A DNA stretch of 64,000 nt. Source: Pseudomonas monteilii NBRC 103158 = DSM 14164. GTDB lineage: Bacteria; Pseudomonadota; Gammaproteobacteria; Pseudomonadales; Pseudomonadaceae. The DNA is taken from positions 1-64,000 of the forward strand of contig NZ_BBIS01000036.1 of assembly GCF_000730605.1 (NCBI RefSeq), written 5' to 3'. Of the stretch, positions 53,199 through 61,013 are shown piece after piece (position 1 is the stretch's first letter; every line of letters begins with the position of its first letter). A program made the position numbers and the translations under genes. The notes under the pieces were generated by a model, which did not search any database, was not told where the DNA came from, and saw only the letters and a program-made list of their open reading frames with translations.

Positions 53199-53548
53199 GC
53201 GGCCACCCGCTGGCGCTGCTTCAAGGGCGAGCACAGCATCTCCAACACGGCGCTGGCGCGGCGGCGTTCGCCGGCAGGAAGGGTGTACCGGGTCACAGTG
53301 CAAGGCTCGCCCCAGTGATTCGGCACGCGCTCGAGCTGGCGCTGGAACTTCAGCCCATAGCCGTTGGCCAAGCTGCTGATGGTCGAGTGCAAGCAGTGGT
53401 CGCCCAGGCGCTCGGCCTCAAAGCGTTGCAAGCTGCCGTCATTCAGCATGTAGGCCAGTACCCGGGCGATCTTGCTCGGCGGCTTGCTGGTGGTAATATC
53501 GCCATCCGACTGGCTGCGTTTCTCTTCGGGGATCGTGGCCTTTTTCAT
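53195..53548 (-). CDS. Hypothetical DNA-binding-like protein
   Basis: A 117-aa basic protein; KIARVLAYMLNDGSLQRFEA followed by STISSLANGYGLKFQRQLER looks like a winged-helix arrangement, similar to small helix-turn-helix proteins of satellites. It begins directly at the preceding gene's stop codon. Confidence 0.6.
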   Translation of the reverse strand: MKKATIPEEKRSQSDGDITTSKPPSKIARVLAYMLNDGSLQRFEAERLGDHCLHSTISSLANGYGLKFQRQLERVPNHWGEPCTVTRYTLPAGERRRASAVLEMLCSPLKQRQRVAA

Positions 53549-53716
53549 TTAGGCCACCTCGCTTTCAGGGCTGGCGCCGAGGCTGATCGCTACAGCACGC
53601 CAAGTGACCCAGACACTGAGCACCAAAACTTTTAAGGGTACAGGAAGGGATAGAGCCGCTTTTTCTAGGCCAGCCGATCCCTGCTCTGCGCTCACGCAGA
53701 GTTGATTGGTCATCAT
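53549..53716 (-). CDS. Very small gene between alpA and the next gene
   Basis: A 55-aa frame (MMTNQLCVSAEQGSAGLEKA, then hydrophobic LSLPVPLKVLVLSVWVTWRA) starts at ATGATG with a perfect AGGAGG seven bases upstream, inside the 3' end of alpA. Its stop abuts the next start. The hydrophobic middle suggests a membrane-associated microprotein. Function unknown. Confidence 0.6.
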   Translation of the reverse strand: MMTNQLCVSAEQGSAGLEKAALSLPVPLKVLVLSVWVTWRAVAISLGASPESEVA

Positions 53717-53719
53717 GGG

Positions 53720-53938
53720 TTAAGCCTCCTGGCTACGCAGGAAAGACTCCACAGACTCAGGCTCCCAACGGACAGAGCGACCGAAACGGATAGGGGTGGG
53801 GAAGCCGGGGGTTTTGGACCAGCGCCACCAAGTGGAGCGGCTGACTTGGTACTTGGCGCATAGCTGAGCAGCGGTAGCGCGTGTGCCGGGGATCGGCAGG
53901 CGGGGTGCTTCGGTACAGCTATTTGCGGTTTGAGTCAT
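53720..53938 (-). CDS. alpA: AlpA-family regulator/excisionase
   Basis: The 72-aa MerR-like winged-helix protein has ATAAQLCAKYQVSRSTWWRW and IRFGRSVRWEPESVESFL, typical of AlpA. In P4-like elements and PICIs AlpA activates integrase expression or acts as excisionase. It heads the leftward operon of at least 13 genes with small gaps or overlaps. Confidence 0.9.
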   Translation of the reverse strand: MTQTANSCTEAPRLPIPGTRATAAQLCAKYQVSRSTWWRWSKTPGFPTPIRFGRSVRWEPESVESFLRSQEA

Positions 53939-54135
53939 GGATAGGTACCTCTAGCTTTAGACGTACCGAGGTTGCGGACATAGCCGAAGGCCCATGGTTT
54001 ACTGAGTAAAAACCCAGTTGCACATTACTCCTTCCGGTACTACAGTCCGCCGCGAAGCCCGTCGAAATGCTTCGCCCTCGGGATTGTGTGCTGGCCTAGC
54101 TGGTATGCAAGAGACGTTTGCCGCGCCTCTTCCCG

Positions 54136-54176
54136 AAAGCCCTCCTACATTTGCCGTGTAGGGGGGCTTTTCTTTG
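54136..54176 (+). terminator. Rightward terminator in the alpA control region
   Basis: AAAGCCCTCCTACA and TGTAGGGGGGCTTT form a long stem followed by TCTTT on the plus strand. It is oriented against the alpA operon, so it would end a short transcript running opposite to the alpA leader. Confidence 0.7.
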
Positions 54177-54373
54177 CCCAGAGTTCAGCTTTGACCGTTT
54201 GCCCAAACGCTACCATTTTTCTATCTATACGATGGTAAGACGTTGCAGGTGCGTTCGCATATTAGCGTCAAGATTTAGGGGTAGCAACCGGGAAAATGCG
54301 AGATACCTGTGAATAAATTTTCCGCTGCCTCGTTTTGCATCTGGCGCAAGTAACTCTCGATGCTTCTCTCTAT

Positions 54374-54428
54374 GTACCACCAAGTACCACTAAATCCCCC
54401 ACGAGCACTCTGGAGCACTCTGGAGCAC
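54374..54428. repeat. Ten-base-periodic repeats GTACCAC x2 and GAGCAC x3
   Basis: GTACCAC occurs at 54374 and 54384. GAGCAC occurs at 54403, 54413 and 54423, within CTCTGGAGCA-type decamers. All spacings are exactly 10 bases, one helical turn, as for iterons or cooperative operators. Confidence 0.75.
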
Positions 54429-54631
54429 CCAAATCACACGAACGTTCACGGGTACCATCGTCAGCGTGACCATTCGTCAGAAAGCCTGAAACCCCCATTT
54501 TACTGGGCCCTGAGCAGGGTCTTTTGAGGGCCTCATGCGGGACTGCGTAGAAAATTCCGCCAGCCTGGCCAGATCCCAGTGGCGGTACGAAAACCGACTT
54601 CCTTGTTCCACTGGAAGATTGAAATCGACTC

Positions 54632-54668
54632 CGCGCCACAAAAACGTGAATTACGATTTCGTGGCGCG
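54632..54668. promoter_or_regulatory. 37-base dyad, second copy
   Basis: CGCGCCAC and GTGGCGCG flank 21 bases that share ...CGTGA... and ...ATTTC with the copy at 39833-39869. Same arm sequence, same length, 14.8 kb apart. This suggests a site for one element-encoded or helper-encoded regulator. Confidence 0.6.
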
Positions 54669-54746
54669 CACATTCTTTTCCCACATACAGAACAGCCCAG
54701 CCGGCAATTAACAACGCCGCGTATTACTCTACGTTGCTTATTTACG

Positions 54747-54796
54747 GTTATTCGCTGTTATTCCCTGTTATGCACTGTTTCTAGCTGTTTTCGGCA
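54747..54796 (+). repeat. Five tandem decamers, GTTATTCNCT-like
   Basis: GTTATTCGCT, GTTATTCCCT, GTTATGCACT, GTTTCTAGCT and GTTTTCGGCA follow each other with a strict 10-base period. It lies between int and the dyad. Likely a protein-binding array on one DNA face. Confidence 0.65.
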
Positions 54797-55019
54797 GGTA
54801 TTTGGAAGTGGAAATGGCGGCAGGCCGCGTCAACCAGGGAATCGTAGACGGACTGAATCGAGTGGGCTCGCGCGGCCAGGAGACTACCCACCCAAGCGCT
54901 GTCTATGCCCTGGGCAGGCCGAAAGCTAAAAGGATGGTTTTGAAAGCGAGGGTCGTCAGTCTTTAGCGGCTAAATTAGGACCGCGGCCCCAGTAACTGAG
55001 GGGCCAGCCAAGAAGATCC

Positions 55020-56468
55020 TTACGACTTCGGCCCCGCTGCCTTCTTTTTTCGACGCGACATTGAAAGCACATTGCCGCCACCCTCCTTGACCTCTCCCAA
55101 GGCAACTGCCAATCCGTGCTCGAACAGGTCCATCGCCCGGCGCTTCTCTGGCAATGCGGCCTCTGGGTTGTTCCGGTAGTGCTTCGATACCACTCCCGTC
55201 TGGCCATGCGCCTGCAGAAGGTCCGACAGCCGATCATCGATTCCCCGCCTTTGCATTAGCTGGGTGCAAGTACGGCGCAGGTCCCTTGGCGAAAAGGACG
55301 GTACCCGCACTCCGTCAACCGCCGCGTGCTTGGAATCCATCCAGTCAGCGATTGCATGAGTCGGGCTACTGATAACGAATGGCTGCTTACCATGGGTTGT
55401 CCAAGGCCACTGATGGTCGCCGCTGATCTCACGCACGCGCAGCATGAGGGAAATGGCCCGATCCGAGAGGGGGACAAGATGCGGTCGACTCATGGTCTGC
55501 CCACCCCTGCCTTTCCGATGAACCAGCAGGACTGTACCTGCCTCTAGATCGTAGTCAGCCCAGGTGGTTTCGATGATGTTCTTGATGCGTTGGCCGCCAG
55601 TGGCGATAACGAACTTGAACAGCAGCGCCATCACGGGACCGACGCCCTCTGTACTCTCGATCGTTTGCCAAAAGTGCCTCAGTTCCGCATCCGACAGCGC
55701 TCGCTCGACCGGGGCCGAAACCTTCTCGACCCTCACCATCGCGGCCGGATTGATTTCCAGGCTGTACACCTTCGCATTGGCGCGCCCTACGACGCTCTCC
55801 ACAGTTAAACCGTGATTGAAGGCAGCGACCAGGAACGAACGCATTCGGTCGGCCTGAACCTTGGAGCCACGTTCCCAGATCGGGTTGAGGATGCTCAAGA
55901 TATGCTCTGACCGAACGTCCCGGGCCTTCATTTGCATGATCTCGGGATGAGGTGTCTCCAGGTTGGTCTTGAATAATCGCTCAAGCTCTTTTACGACGCC
56001 TGGAGTCGCTTTGGCGCGACGTGACTCGACGTAATCCAGAAACAGATCATGGAAGCTGCCACGGGCTGCGTCTATTTCGGCCAAGCGTATACGCTCTCGC
56101 CTGTCCGCCTCCGCCAATGCCTCCGCGTTCTCACGCTCGATTTCAGCCGCAGCCTTCTGAGCGGCAACGCAATCCAGATATTTGGCTAGGCCGCCCACAG
56201 CTGATGCCTCAGCCGAAATACGCATTGCCTCGGTACGGATGCTATCCAGGGTCTGCTCACCTGTGCCAACACGCGGCTTCTTGGAAAGTATCCCCAGAGC
56301 CAGTCGCTTGTCGCTGTCCGGTGTGCGCTCTCGGTAATAGGCCTGGATTGCGCCAGACGCTTTGCGCTCGAGCAGCAGGGTGCCCTTTCCACGGGAGCCC
56401 ACCGGTTCCGACTGTCTCGTTTTGACCGCGTAGGCCTCCATTTCAGTCATGCGCGTGCGCTTAGCCAT
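55020..56468 (-). CDS. int: Tyrosine recombinase integrase
   Basis: From MAKRTRMTEMEAYAVKTRQS (56468, GGAGG upstream) the protein is 482 aa. N-terminal DUF4102-like and SAM-like core-binding regions are followed by the catalytic domain: FKFVIATGGQRIKNIIETTW (Arg I), FSPRDLRRTCTQLM (R-x2-R, with Pro-Arg where many have His) and GVVSKHYRNNPEA (Tyr). The upstream frame to 56543 runs through repeat sequence and lacks family support. It lies at the end opposite the intact tRNA, close to attR. Confidence 0.93.
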   Translation of the reverse strand: MAKRTRMTEMEAYAVKTRQSEPVGSRGKGTLLLERKASGAIQAYYRERTPDSDKRLALGILSKKPRVGTGEQTLDSIRTEAMRISAEASAVGGLAKYLDCVAAQKAAAEIERENAEALAEADRRERIRLAEIDAARGSFHDLFLDYVESRRAKATPGVVKELERLFKTNLETPHPEIMQMKARDVRSEHILSILNPIWERGSKVQADRMRSFLVAAFNHGLTVESVVGRANAKVYSLEINPAAMVRVEKVSAPVERALSDAELRHFWQTIESTEGVGPVMALLFKFVIATGGQRIKNIIETTWADYDLEAGTVLLVHRKGRGGQTMSRPHLVPLSDRAISLMLRVREISGDHQWPWTTHGKQPFVISSPTHAIADWMDSKHAAVDGVRVPSFSPRDLRRTCTQLMQRRGIDDRLSDLLQAHGQTGVVSKHYRNNPEAALPEKRRAMDLFEHGLAVALGEVKEGGGNVLSMSRRKKKAAGPKS

Positions 56469-56490
56469 TTTTCCCCGTTTCCTCCACGTT

Positions 56491-56510
56491 TTCCCCGTTC
56501 GCTCCCCGTT
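56491..56510 (+). other. Candidate integrase arm-type sites, right end
   Basis: TTCCCCGTT (56491) and CTCCCCGTT (56502) have the same 11-base period and flanks as the left-end pair at 35106. A further TTCCCCGTT is at 56471, just before the int start codon. Int binding here would also cover its own translation start region. Confidence 0.58.
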
Positions 56511-56639
56511 TCTCATGCAAAGGTACGCTATCGGGTGAAACATAGAAAGACAACGATCAGGCTGAAAGTCGCATAGAACCTAGGTGTAGCGATATTTCGC
56601 ACAACCCAGTGACCACTCAAAAAGCCTCAGAGCAAACGG

Positions 56640-56678
56640 CTTGTAATCAGTAGGTCCCGGGTTCGATTCCTGGTGCCG
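56640..56678. other. attR, partial tRNA-Thr 3' half
   Basis: This matches 34992-35030 in 38 of 39 bases, anticodon loop through TGCCG, then diverges: CGACGC replaces the tRNA's GCACCA end. Weaker identity extends about 10 bases upstream. Confidence 0.88.
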
Positions 56679-57208
56679 CGACGCGCGCCTCGCAGGCTAA
56701 ACATTCTTTAGTTCCCCAACCCCTCCAACCCACTCAAAAACGTCCGCACCGCTCAGTCACATCGTTACAGAAGCAGAAAATTCCTACTTTCCCCATCGAA
56801 ACTCGACACCTTGTGGTCAGGCGAATCGGGGTTCACGCTATCTACTTTCGAGATCCCACTGAACCCCGTCGGAACGCTCGCGAATGCCTTACACATCACT
56901 GAATCTCTCACGCAACACACCCGCCATGCCTATGACTGCTCCGGCAGTTATGCACAAATTGAGCGGGTTTTTAATGCCTGGTCGCTTTGTGTGAGGCCGT
57001 TCAGTACGCCTGCAATCGGCATCTCTACGCAGCTTGCGCTGCCCAAGCAATATGACAATGGCGCAAACCTGACCACACATTCTGTAGAACTGGTCTGCGA
57101 AGGTGCGGGCAGTCGCGAAGAGAATAAGCTAACCACCACATGACAAACGGTCTTTTTATGGTCCATATTCGGTCTAAAATAGCTTCCACTGAACATGGAG
57201 CCAGCCCA
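56679..57208. other. Non-coding flank right of the element
   Basis: These 530 bases separate attR from the toxin-antitoxin pair. A frame at 56811-57143 (+) has no ribosome site or recognisable domain. The antitoxin promoter should be in the last 60 bases (AAAATAG-like -10 region before GGAG). Confidence 0.5.
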
Positions 57209-57457
57209 ATGCGAGTCGAAACGATCAGCTACCTGAAACGCCACGCTGCTGACCTGGATCTGGAAGAACCCATGGTCGTGACACAGAACGGTGTGCCTGC
57301 TTATGTGGTCGAGTCCTACGCGGATCGCAAGCAACGGGATGAAGCCATAGCCTTGGTGAAACTGCTCGCCATCGGTTCCCGTGAGTATGCTCAGGGCAAA
57401 CACAGCTCTGCCGAAGACCTCAAGGCTCGCCTTCTCAAGAAATTTTCTGAGGAGTAA
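57209..57457 (+). CDS. Phd/YefM-type antitoxin
   Basis: From MRVETISYLKRHAADLDLEE (57209, GGAG site) the protein is 82 aa. The Phd-type DNA-binding fold is seen as ISYLKRHAADLDLEEPMVVT and QNGVPAYVVESY; the C-terminal helical tail should bind the toxin. It lies 10 bases before the toxin gene. Confidence 0.82.
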   Translation: MRVETISYLKRHAADLDLEEPMVVTQNGVPAYVVESYADRKQRDEAIALVKLLAIGSREYAQGKHSSAEDLKARLLKKFSEE

Positions 57458-57467
57458 TGGGTAGGGC

Positions 57468-57815
57468 ATGAGTAACCCCAGCATACGCTTCACCCATTCC
57501 GCCTCTCAGAGCATTGAAGATCAAGTGCACCATCTGGCCGTCTATCACGGTACCGCAGCGGCACTTGAGAAAATCACCACACTGGTCGACACGATTGAGC
57601 ACCGGCTGGCTGCCGCGCCTGTAGGCTACCCGGTCAGCCCACAGGCGAGCGGGCTGGGCGTCATGCAGTATCGTGAACTGAATATCGAAGGGTACAGGGT
57701 GTTCTACGAAGTGATCGAAACCGACAATGCCATTGCCGTGGAGTTGGTGCTCAGGCAAAAGCAGAGTGTTGAACAGGCATTGATTCGGTATTGCCTGATT
57801 TACCCATTACCTTGA
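57468..57815 (+). CDS. RelE/ParE-family toxin
   Basis: The 115-aa protein has the RelE/ParE layout: a helical front (SQSIEDQVHHLAVYHGTAAA), PVGYPVSPQASGLGVMQYRE and GYRVFYEVIETDNAIAVELV, then a strand-rich end. ParE-like (gyrase) or RelE-like (ribosome) activity cannot be decided from sequence. The pair is beside, not inside, the element boundaries. Confidence 0.82.
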   Translation: MSNPSIRFTHSASQSIEDQVHHLAVYHGTAAALEKITTLVDTIEHRLAAAPVGYPVSPQASGLGVMQYRELNIEGYRVFYEVIETDNAIAVELVLRQKQSVEQALIRYCLIYPLP

Positions 57816-57821
57816 TGAATA

Positions 57822-57840
57822 GGGGCTGCATGGCAGCCCC
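57822..57840. terminator. Hairpin between convergent toxin and receptor genes
   Basis: GGGGCTGC-ATG-GCAGCCCC is a perfect 8-bp stem between two converging stop codons. Confidence 0.75.
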
Positions 57841-57852
57841 AGGCATTGCTGA

Positions 57853-60150
57853 TCAGAACGCCGTACTAACCGTCAACGACAGGTTACGCGGGTCGCCATA
57901 GATCGCCCCGGCATAGAACCCGTACTGGGTGTAGTAGTGCTTGTCGAACAGGTTGTTGGCGTTAACGCTGACGCTGGTGTCGTCGGTCAGCTGGTACTTG
58001 GCCATGGCATTCCAGATGGCATAACCGGACCAGTTCACGTCGGTAGCACCGTTGCTCACACCATTGGTGGGCTGGCCAGCCGGGCTGGAGATGGCGCGGA
58101 TGTTGGTTTGCGCGGTCACACCGGCACCCAGGGTCAGGCGGTCGAGCGGGCCGCTGAGGCGGTAGGTGGTCGAGGCCTTGAACAGGTGCGATGGATCACT
58201 GCGACCGTCGCTGTCGACGCGGCGCAAGTGCAGGTAGGTGTAGCCGGCATACACGTTCCAGTTGGGGGTCAGGGCGCCCGCGACTTCCAGGTCGATACCG
58301 TCGGTTTCCTGGCCGGAACCGGCCTTGTAGGCGTTGCCACCGGTCGGGGTAGTCAGGTCGCCGTCCAGCACCGCCTTGTTTTCCTGCTTGGTGCGGAAGT
58401 ACGCCGCCGAGGCGTTCAGGCGGCCGTCGAACCACTCGCCCTTGATACCGGTTTCGTAGCTTTGACCACGAATCGGCTCCACCTTGCTGCCGCTGCTGGT
58501 TTCAGACGTTTGCGGGGTGAAGATGTCGGTATAGCTGGCGTACAGCGAGTAGTTGTCGTTGAGGTCGTACACCGCACCCAGGTAGGGGGTGACGATGCCG
58601 TTTTCTTCCTGGCTGCTACGTGCACCGGCCACGCTGCGGGTGACAGAGGAATAGTTGCTGGTGCGCACGCCGACGATCACCGACAGCGGGTCGGTGATGC
58701 TCAGGCGGGTGGCAGCGTACATGCCCTGCAGGCGCGTGGTGGTCTTACTGTGACGGCCGGTGCGTGAGGCGATGATGTCGTAGTCGTCATCCACGCCATT
58801 GCGCCAGTCGGTCAGCGGGAAGCCGTTGTTGGCGCGGAACTGGCAGCCCAATGCAGGCGCGCTGGCCATGCCGTCGCCAACCATGGTGCAGGTGTACTCC
58901 GGCGACCAGCCCACGGTGCGGCTGTCGTTGTAGCCGACCATGGCCTGATGGGTGCGGCCGAACAGCTGGAACGGGCCGGATAGGTCGATCTGGGCCGACT
59001 GCTGGGTGGTGTCGCTGGAGCTGTGCAGGCCGTTGAGAACGGCGCCGCTGCCGTCCTGGTCCCAGTAGCCGCCATAGGTGCCGCGCCCGGCCGAATTGAC
59101 CTTGGCCAGGCCACGGTGGTTCAGGGCTTCGGTAGTGGCTTGGGCGGCTTTCAGGTCCAGCGTCCAGTCGTTGTCGAAGCGGTGCTCCAGCGAGCCGAAC
59201 GCGGTGCGGGTGGTGTACTCGCCAAAGCTCCAGCTGGGTACCACGTTGGTGCTGCGTGGCAGGTCGGTCTTGCTGCCGTCTCGGTACCAGATTGGGATGT
59301 TTGCGCCCCAGCCGCCGCCTACCACCTTGTTGTACTCGTACTGGTAGCCGGCACCGAGGGTGGTGGCGTCGTCCAGGTCGAATTCGAAGTTGGCCAGTGC
59401 GGCGCGGGAACGCTCGGACTGGTTGTCGCGGAACGAGTTGGCGTCCTGCTGGGTCATCACGAAGCGCGAACGCAGGCGGCCGTCTTCGGACAGCGGCAGG
59501 TTGAGGTCGGCGCCCAGGCGGCGTTTGTCCCAACTGCCGTAGGTGGCGTAGGCGCTGCCGCCGAAGGTTTTGGTGGGGGCCTTGCGGATCAGGTTGACGG
59601 TGGCCGAGGGGTCGCCGGTGCCGCCCAGCAGGCCGTTGGCGCCGCGCACGATGTCGATGCGCTCGTACAGGTCCATGTTCAGCGCGTTGCCGCTGCCGCT
59701 GAAGTCGGAGCCGCCCTGGGTCTGTAGGCCATCGACCTTCCAGTTGCTGATCGAGTAACCACGGGCACGGTAGTCGGTACGCCCACCCACTTCGGACTTG
59801 TTGGCCGTTACACCCGGCGTGGTTTCCAGCGCTTGCTCGATGGTGTGGATGTCGCGGTCATCCATCTGCTGGCGGGTGATGGTGGTGACCGACTGTGGCG
59901 TTTGTCGCGGCGTCAGCGCCAGGCCGGTGGAGCTGCGGGTGCTCTCGACTGTGTAGCCCAGTTGGCCCGCATCGTCGGCGGGGAGCAACGCGCTGTCTTC
60001 GATCTGCGTGGCGTCCAGCTCCAGGGGTTTACTGTCAGCCGCCATGGCACCACCGCTAATGGCGACGGCGACGAAGAAGGCCAGCGGCTTGATGCGGTTG
60101 CCGCTTCGGCTGATGGGGGTGAAAGCTCGCGGGATGCTCATGGGATTCAT
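57853..60150 (-). CDS. TonB-dependent ferric siderophore receptor
   Basis: The 765-aa outer membrane receptor has a signal peptide ending GGAMAADSK, a plug domain (TPRQTPQSVTTITRQQMDDR; YRARGYSISNWKVDGLQTQG; ERIDIVRGANGLLGGTGDPS) and a 22-strand barrel ending in Phe (LSLTVSTAF). No N-terminal STN signalling domain is visible. It resembles FpvA/FoxA-type receptors; the siderophore is not predictable. Start choice between 60150 and 60141 is open. Confidence 0.92.
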   Translation of the reverse strand: MNPMSIPRAFTPISRSGNRIKPLAFFVAVAISGGAMAADSKPLELDATQIEDSALLPADDAGQLGYTVESTRSSTGLALTPRQTPQSVTTITRQQMDDRDIHTIEQALETTPGVTANKSEVGGRTDYRARGYSISNWKVDGLQTQGGSDFSGSGNALNMDLYERIDIVRGANGLLGGTGDPSATVNLIRKAPTKTFGGSAYATYGSWDKRRLGADLNLPLSEDGRLRSRFVMTQQDANSFRDNQSERSRAALANFEFDLDDATTLGAGYQYEYNKVVGGGWGANIPIWYRDGSKTDLPRSTNVVPSWSFGEYTTRTAFGSLEHRFDNDWTLDLKAAQATTEALNHRGLAKVNSAGRGTYGGYWDQDGSGAVLNGLHSSSDTTQQSAQIDLSGPFQLFGRTHQAMVGYNDSRTVGWSPEYTCTMVGDGMASAPALGCQFRANNGFPLTDWRNGVDDDYDIIASRTGRHSKTTTRLQGMYAATRLSITDPLSVIVGVRTSNYSSVTRSVAGARSSQEENGIVTPYLGAVYDLNDNYSLYASYTDIFTPQTSETSSGSKVEPIRGQSYETGIKGEWFDGRLNASAAYFRTKQENKAVLDGDLTTPTGGNAYKAGSGQETDGIDLEVAGALTPNWNVYAGYTYLHLRRVDSDGRSDPSHLFKASTTYRLSGPLDRLTLGAGVTAQTNIRAISSPAGQPTNGVSNGATDVNWSGYAIWNAMAKYQLTDDTSVSVNANNLFDKHYYTQYGFYAGAIYGDPRNLSLTVSTAF

Positions 60151-60290
60151 TTGGGAAGGCTTCGTATTTGCAGATGATTTTTTGTTAGGATTCTAGGGAT
60201 CGGCCCTCCGGGCTCCAGACCCGACATGTACGGGGATGTAATTGAAGGTAACGAGCGCCACAGGCGCTCACCAAACAGGTGTTTTTCCGC

Positions 60291-61013
60291 ATGAGCACGA
60301 CCCTGCTGGTTGTCGACGATGACGACGAGATCCGCGAACTTCTTTGTGATTACCTGACCGATGCCGGCTACAACGTGCTGGCGGCTGTCGACGGCGAGCA
60401 AATGCGCGACCAGCTGGCCCGGCACAAAGTGGAGCTGGTGGTGCTCGACCTGATGCTGCCGGGTGAAGACGGCCTTAGCTTGTGCCGCCAGTTGCAAGCC
60501 ACCCCGGGGCTGGCGGTGATCATGCTGTCGGCCAAGGGCAGCACGCTGGACCGCATCATCGGCCTGGAAGTAGGCGCCGACGACTACCTGGCCAAGCCTT
60601 TCGAGCCGCGTGAGCTGATCGCCCGGATCAAGGCCGTGCTGCGGCGCCCGCAACGGCTGGAGCACTCTGTCGAAGCGCCTGCCGTGGTCGATGCCCAACT
60701 GTTCGCGGGCTTCCGCCTGGAACATGTGAAGCGCCTGCTCACCCGCCCCGATGGCGAAACCCTGACCCTGCCACGCTCCGACTACCGCGTGCTGCGCGAA
60801 CTGCTGGAAGCTAACAACCGGGTGGTTTCGCGCGACCAGCTGACCCGCAGTGCGTTCGGCCGCGACCACCTGCCCGATGACCGCTCGGTGGACATGTGCG
60901 TCAGCCGCCTGCGCCAACACCTGCGCCGTGCGCCGACAGGTGCCGCGCAAATCCTCACCATCCGCAATGAAGGCTACCTGCTGAGCATCGCCAGTAACGT
61001 GGCGGATGCCTAA
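60291..61013 (+). CDS. OmpR-family response regulator
   Basis: From MSTTLLVVDDDDEIRELLCD the protein is 240 aa. The receiver domain has phospho-acceptor Asp in ELVVLDLMLPGEDG and Lys in DYLAKPFEPRELIARIK; a winged helix follows (DDRSVDMCVSRLRQHLRR). It is divergent from the TonB receptor and overlaps its kinase by eight bases. A GTG at 60279 would add four residues. Confidence 0.93.
   Translation: MSTTLLVVDDDDEIRELLCDYLTDAGYNVLAAVDGEQMRDQLARHKVELVVLDLMLPGEDGLSLCRQLQATPGLAVIMLSAKGSTLDRIIGLEVGADDYLAKPFEPRELIARIKAVLRRPQRLEHSVEAPAVVDAQLFAGFRLEHVKRLLTRPDGETLTLPRSDYRVLRELLEANNRVVSRDQLTRSAFGRDHLPDDRSVDMCVSRLRQHLRRAPTGAAQILTIRNEGYLLSIASNVADA

Larger units (their letters stand above)
53939..55019. 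promoter_or_regulatory. Control region between alpA and int
   Basis: This 1.08-kb region has no convincing gene. It contains a rightward terminator (54136), 10-base-periodic repeats (54374-54428 and 54747-54796) and a 37-base dyad (54632), each listed separately. Frames at 54118-54312 (+) and 54370-54714 (-) lack ribosome sites and family features. The leftward operon promoter should be in the first 200 bases. Confidence 0.65.

Noticed and set aside
54370..54714. 114-codon minus-strand frame in the control region
   Set aside because: Covers the phased repeats and the 37-base dyad; no ribosome site and no recognisable protein.
56811..57143. 110-codon plus-strand frame before the antitoxin
   Set aside because: No ribosome site, no domain, composition unlike neighbouring genes.
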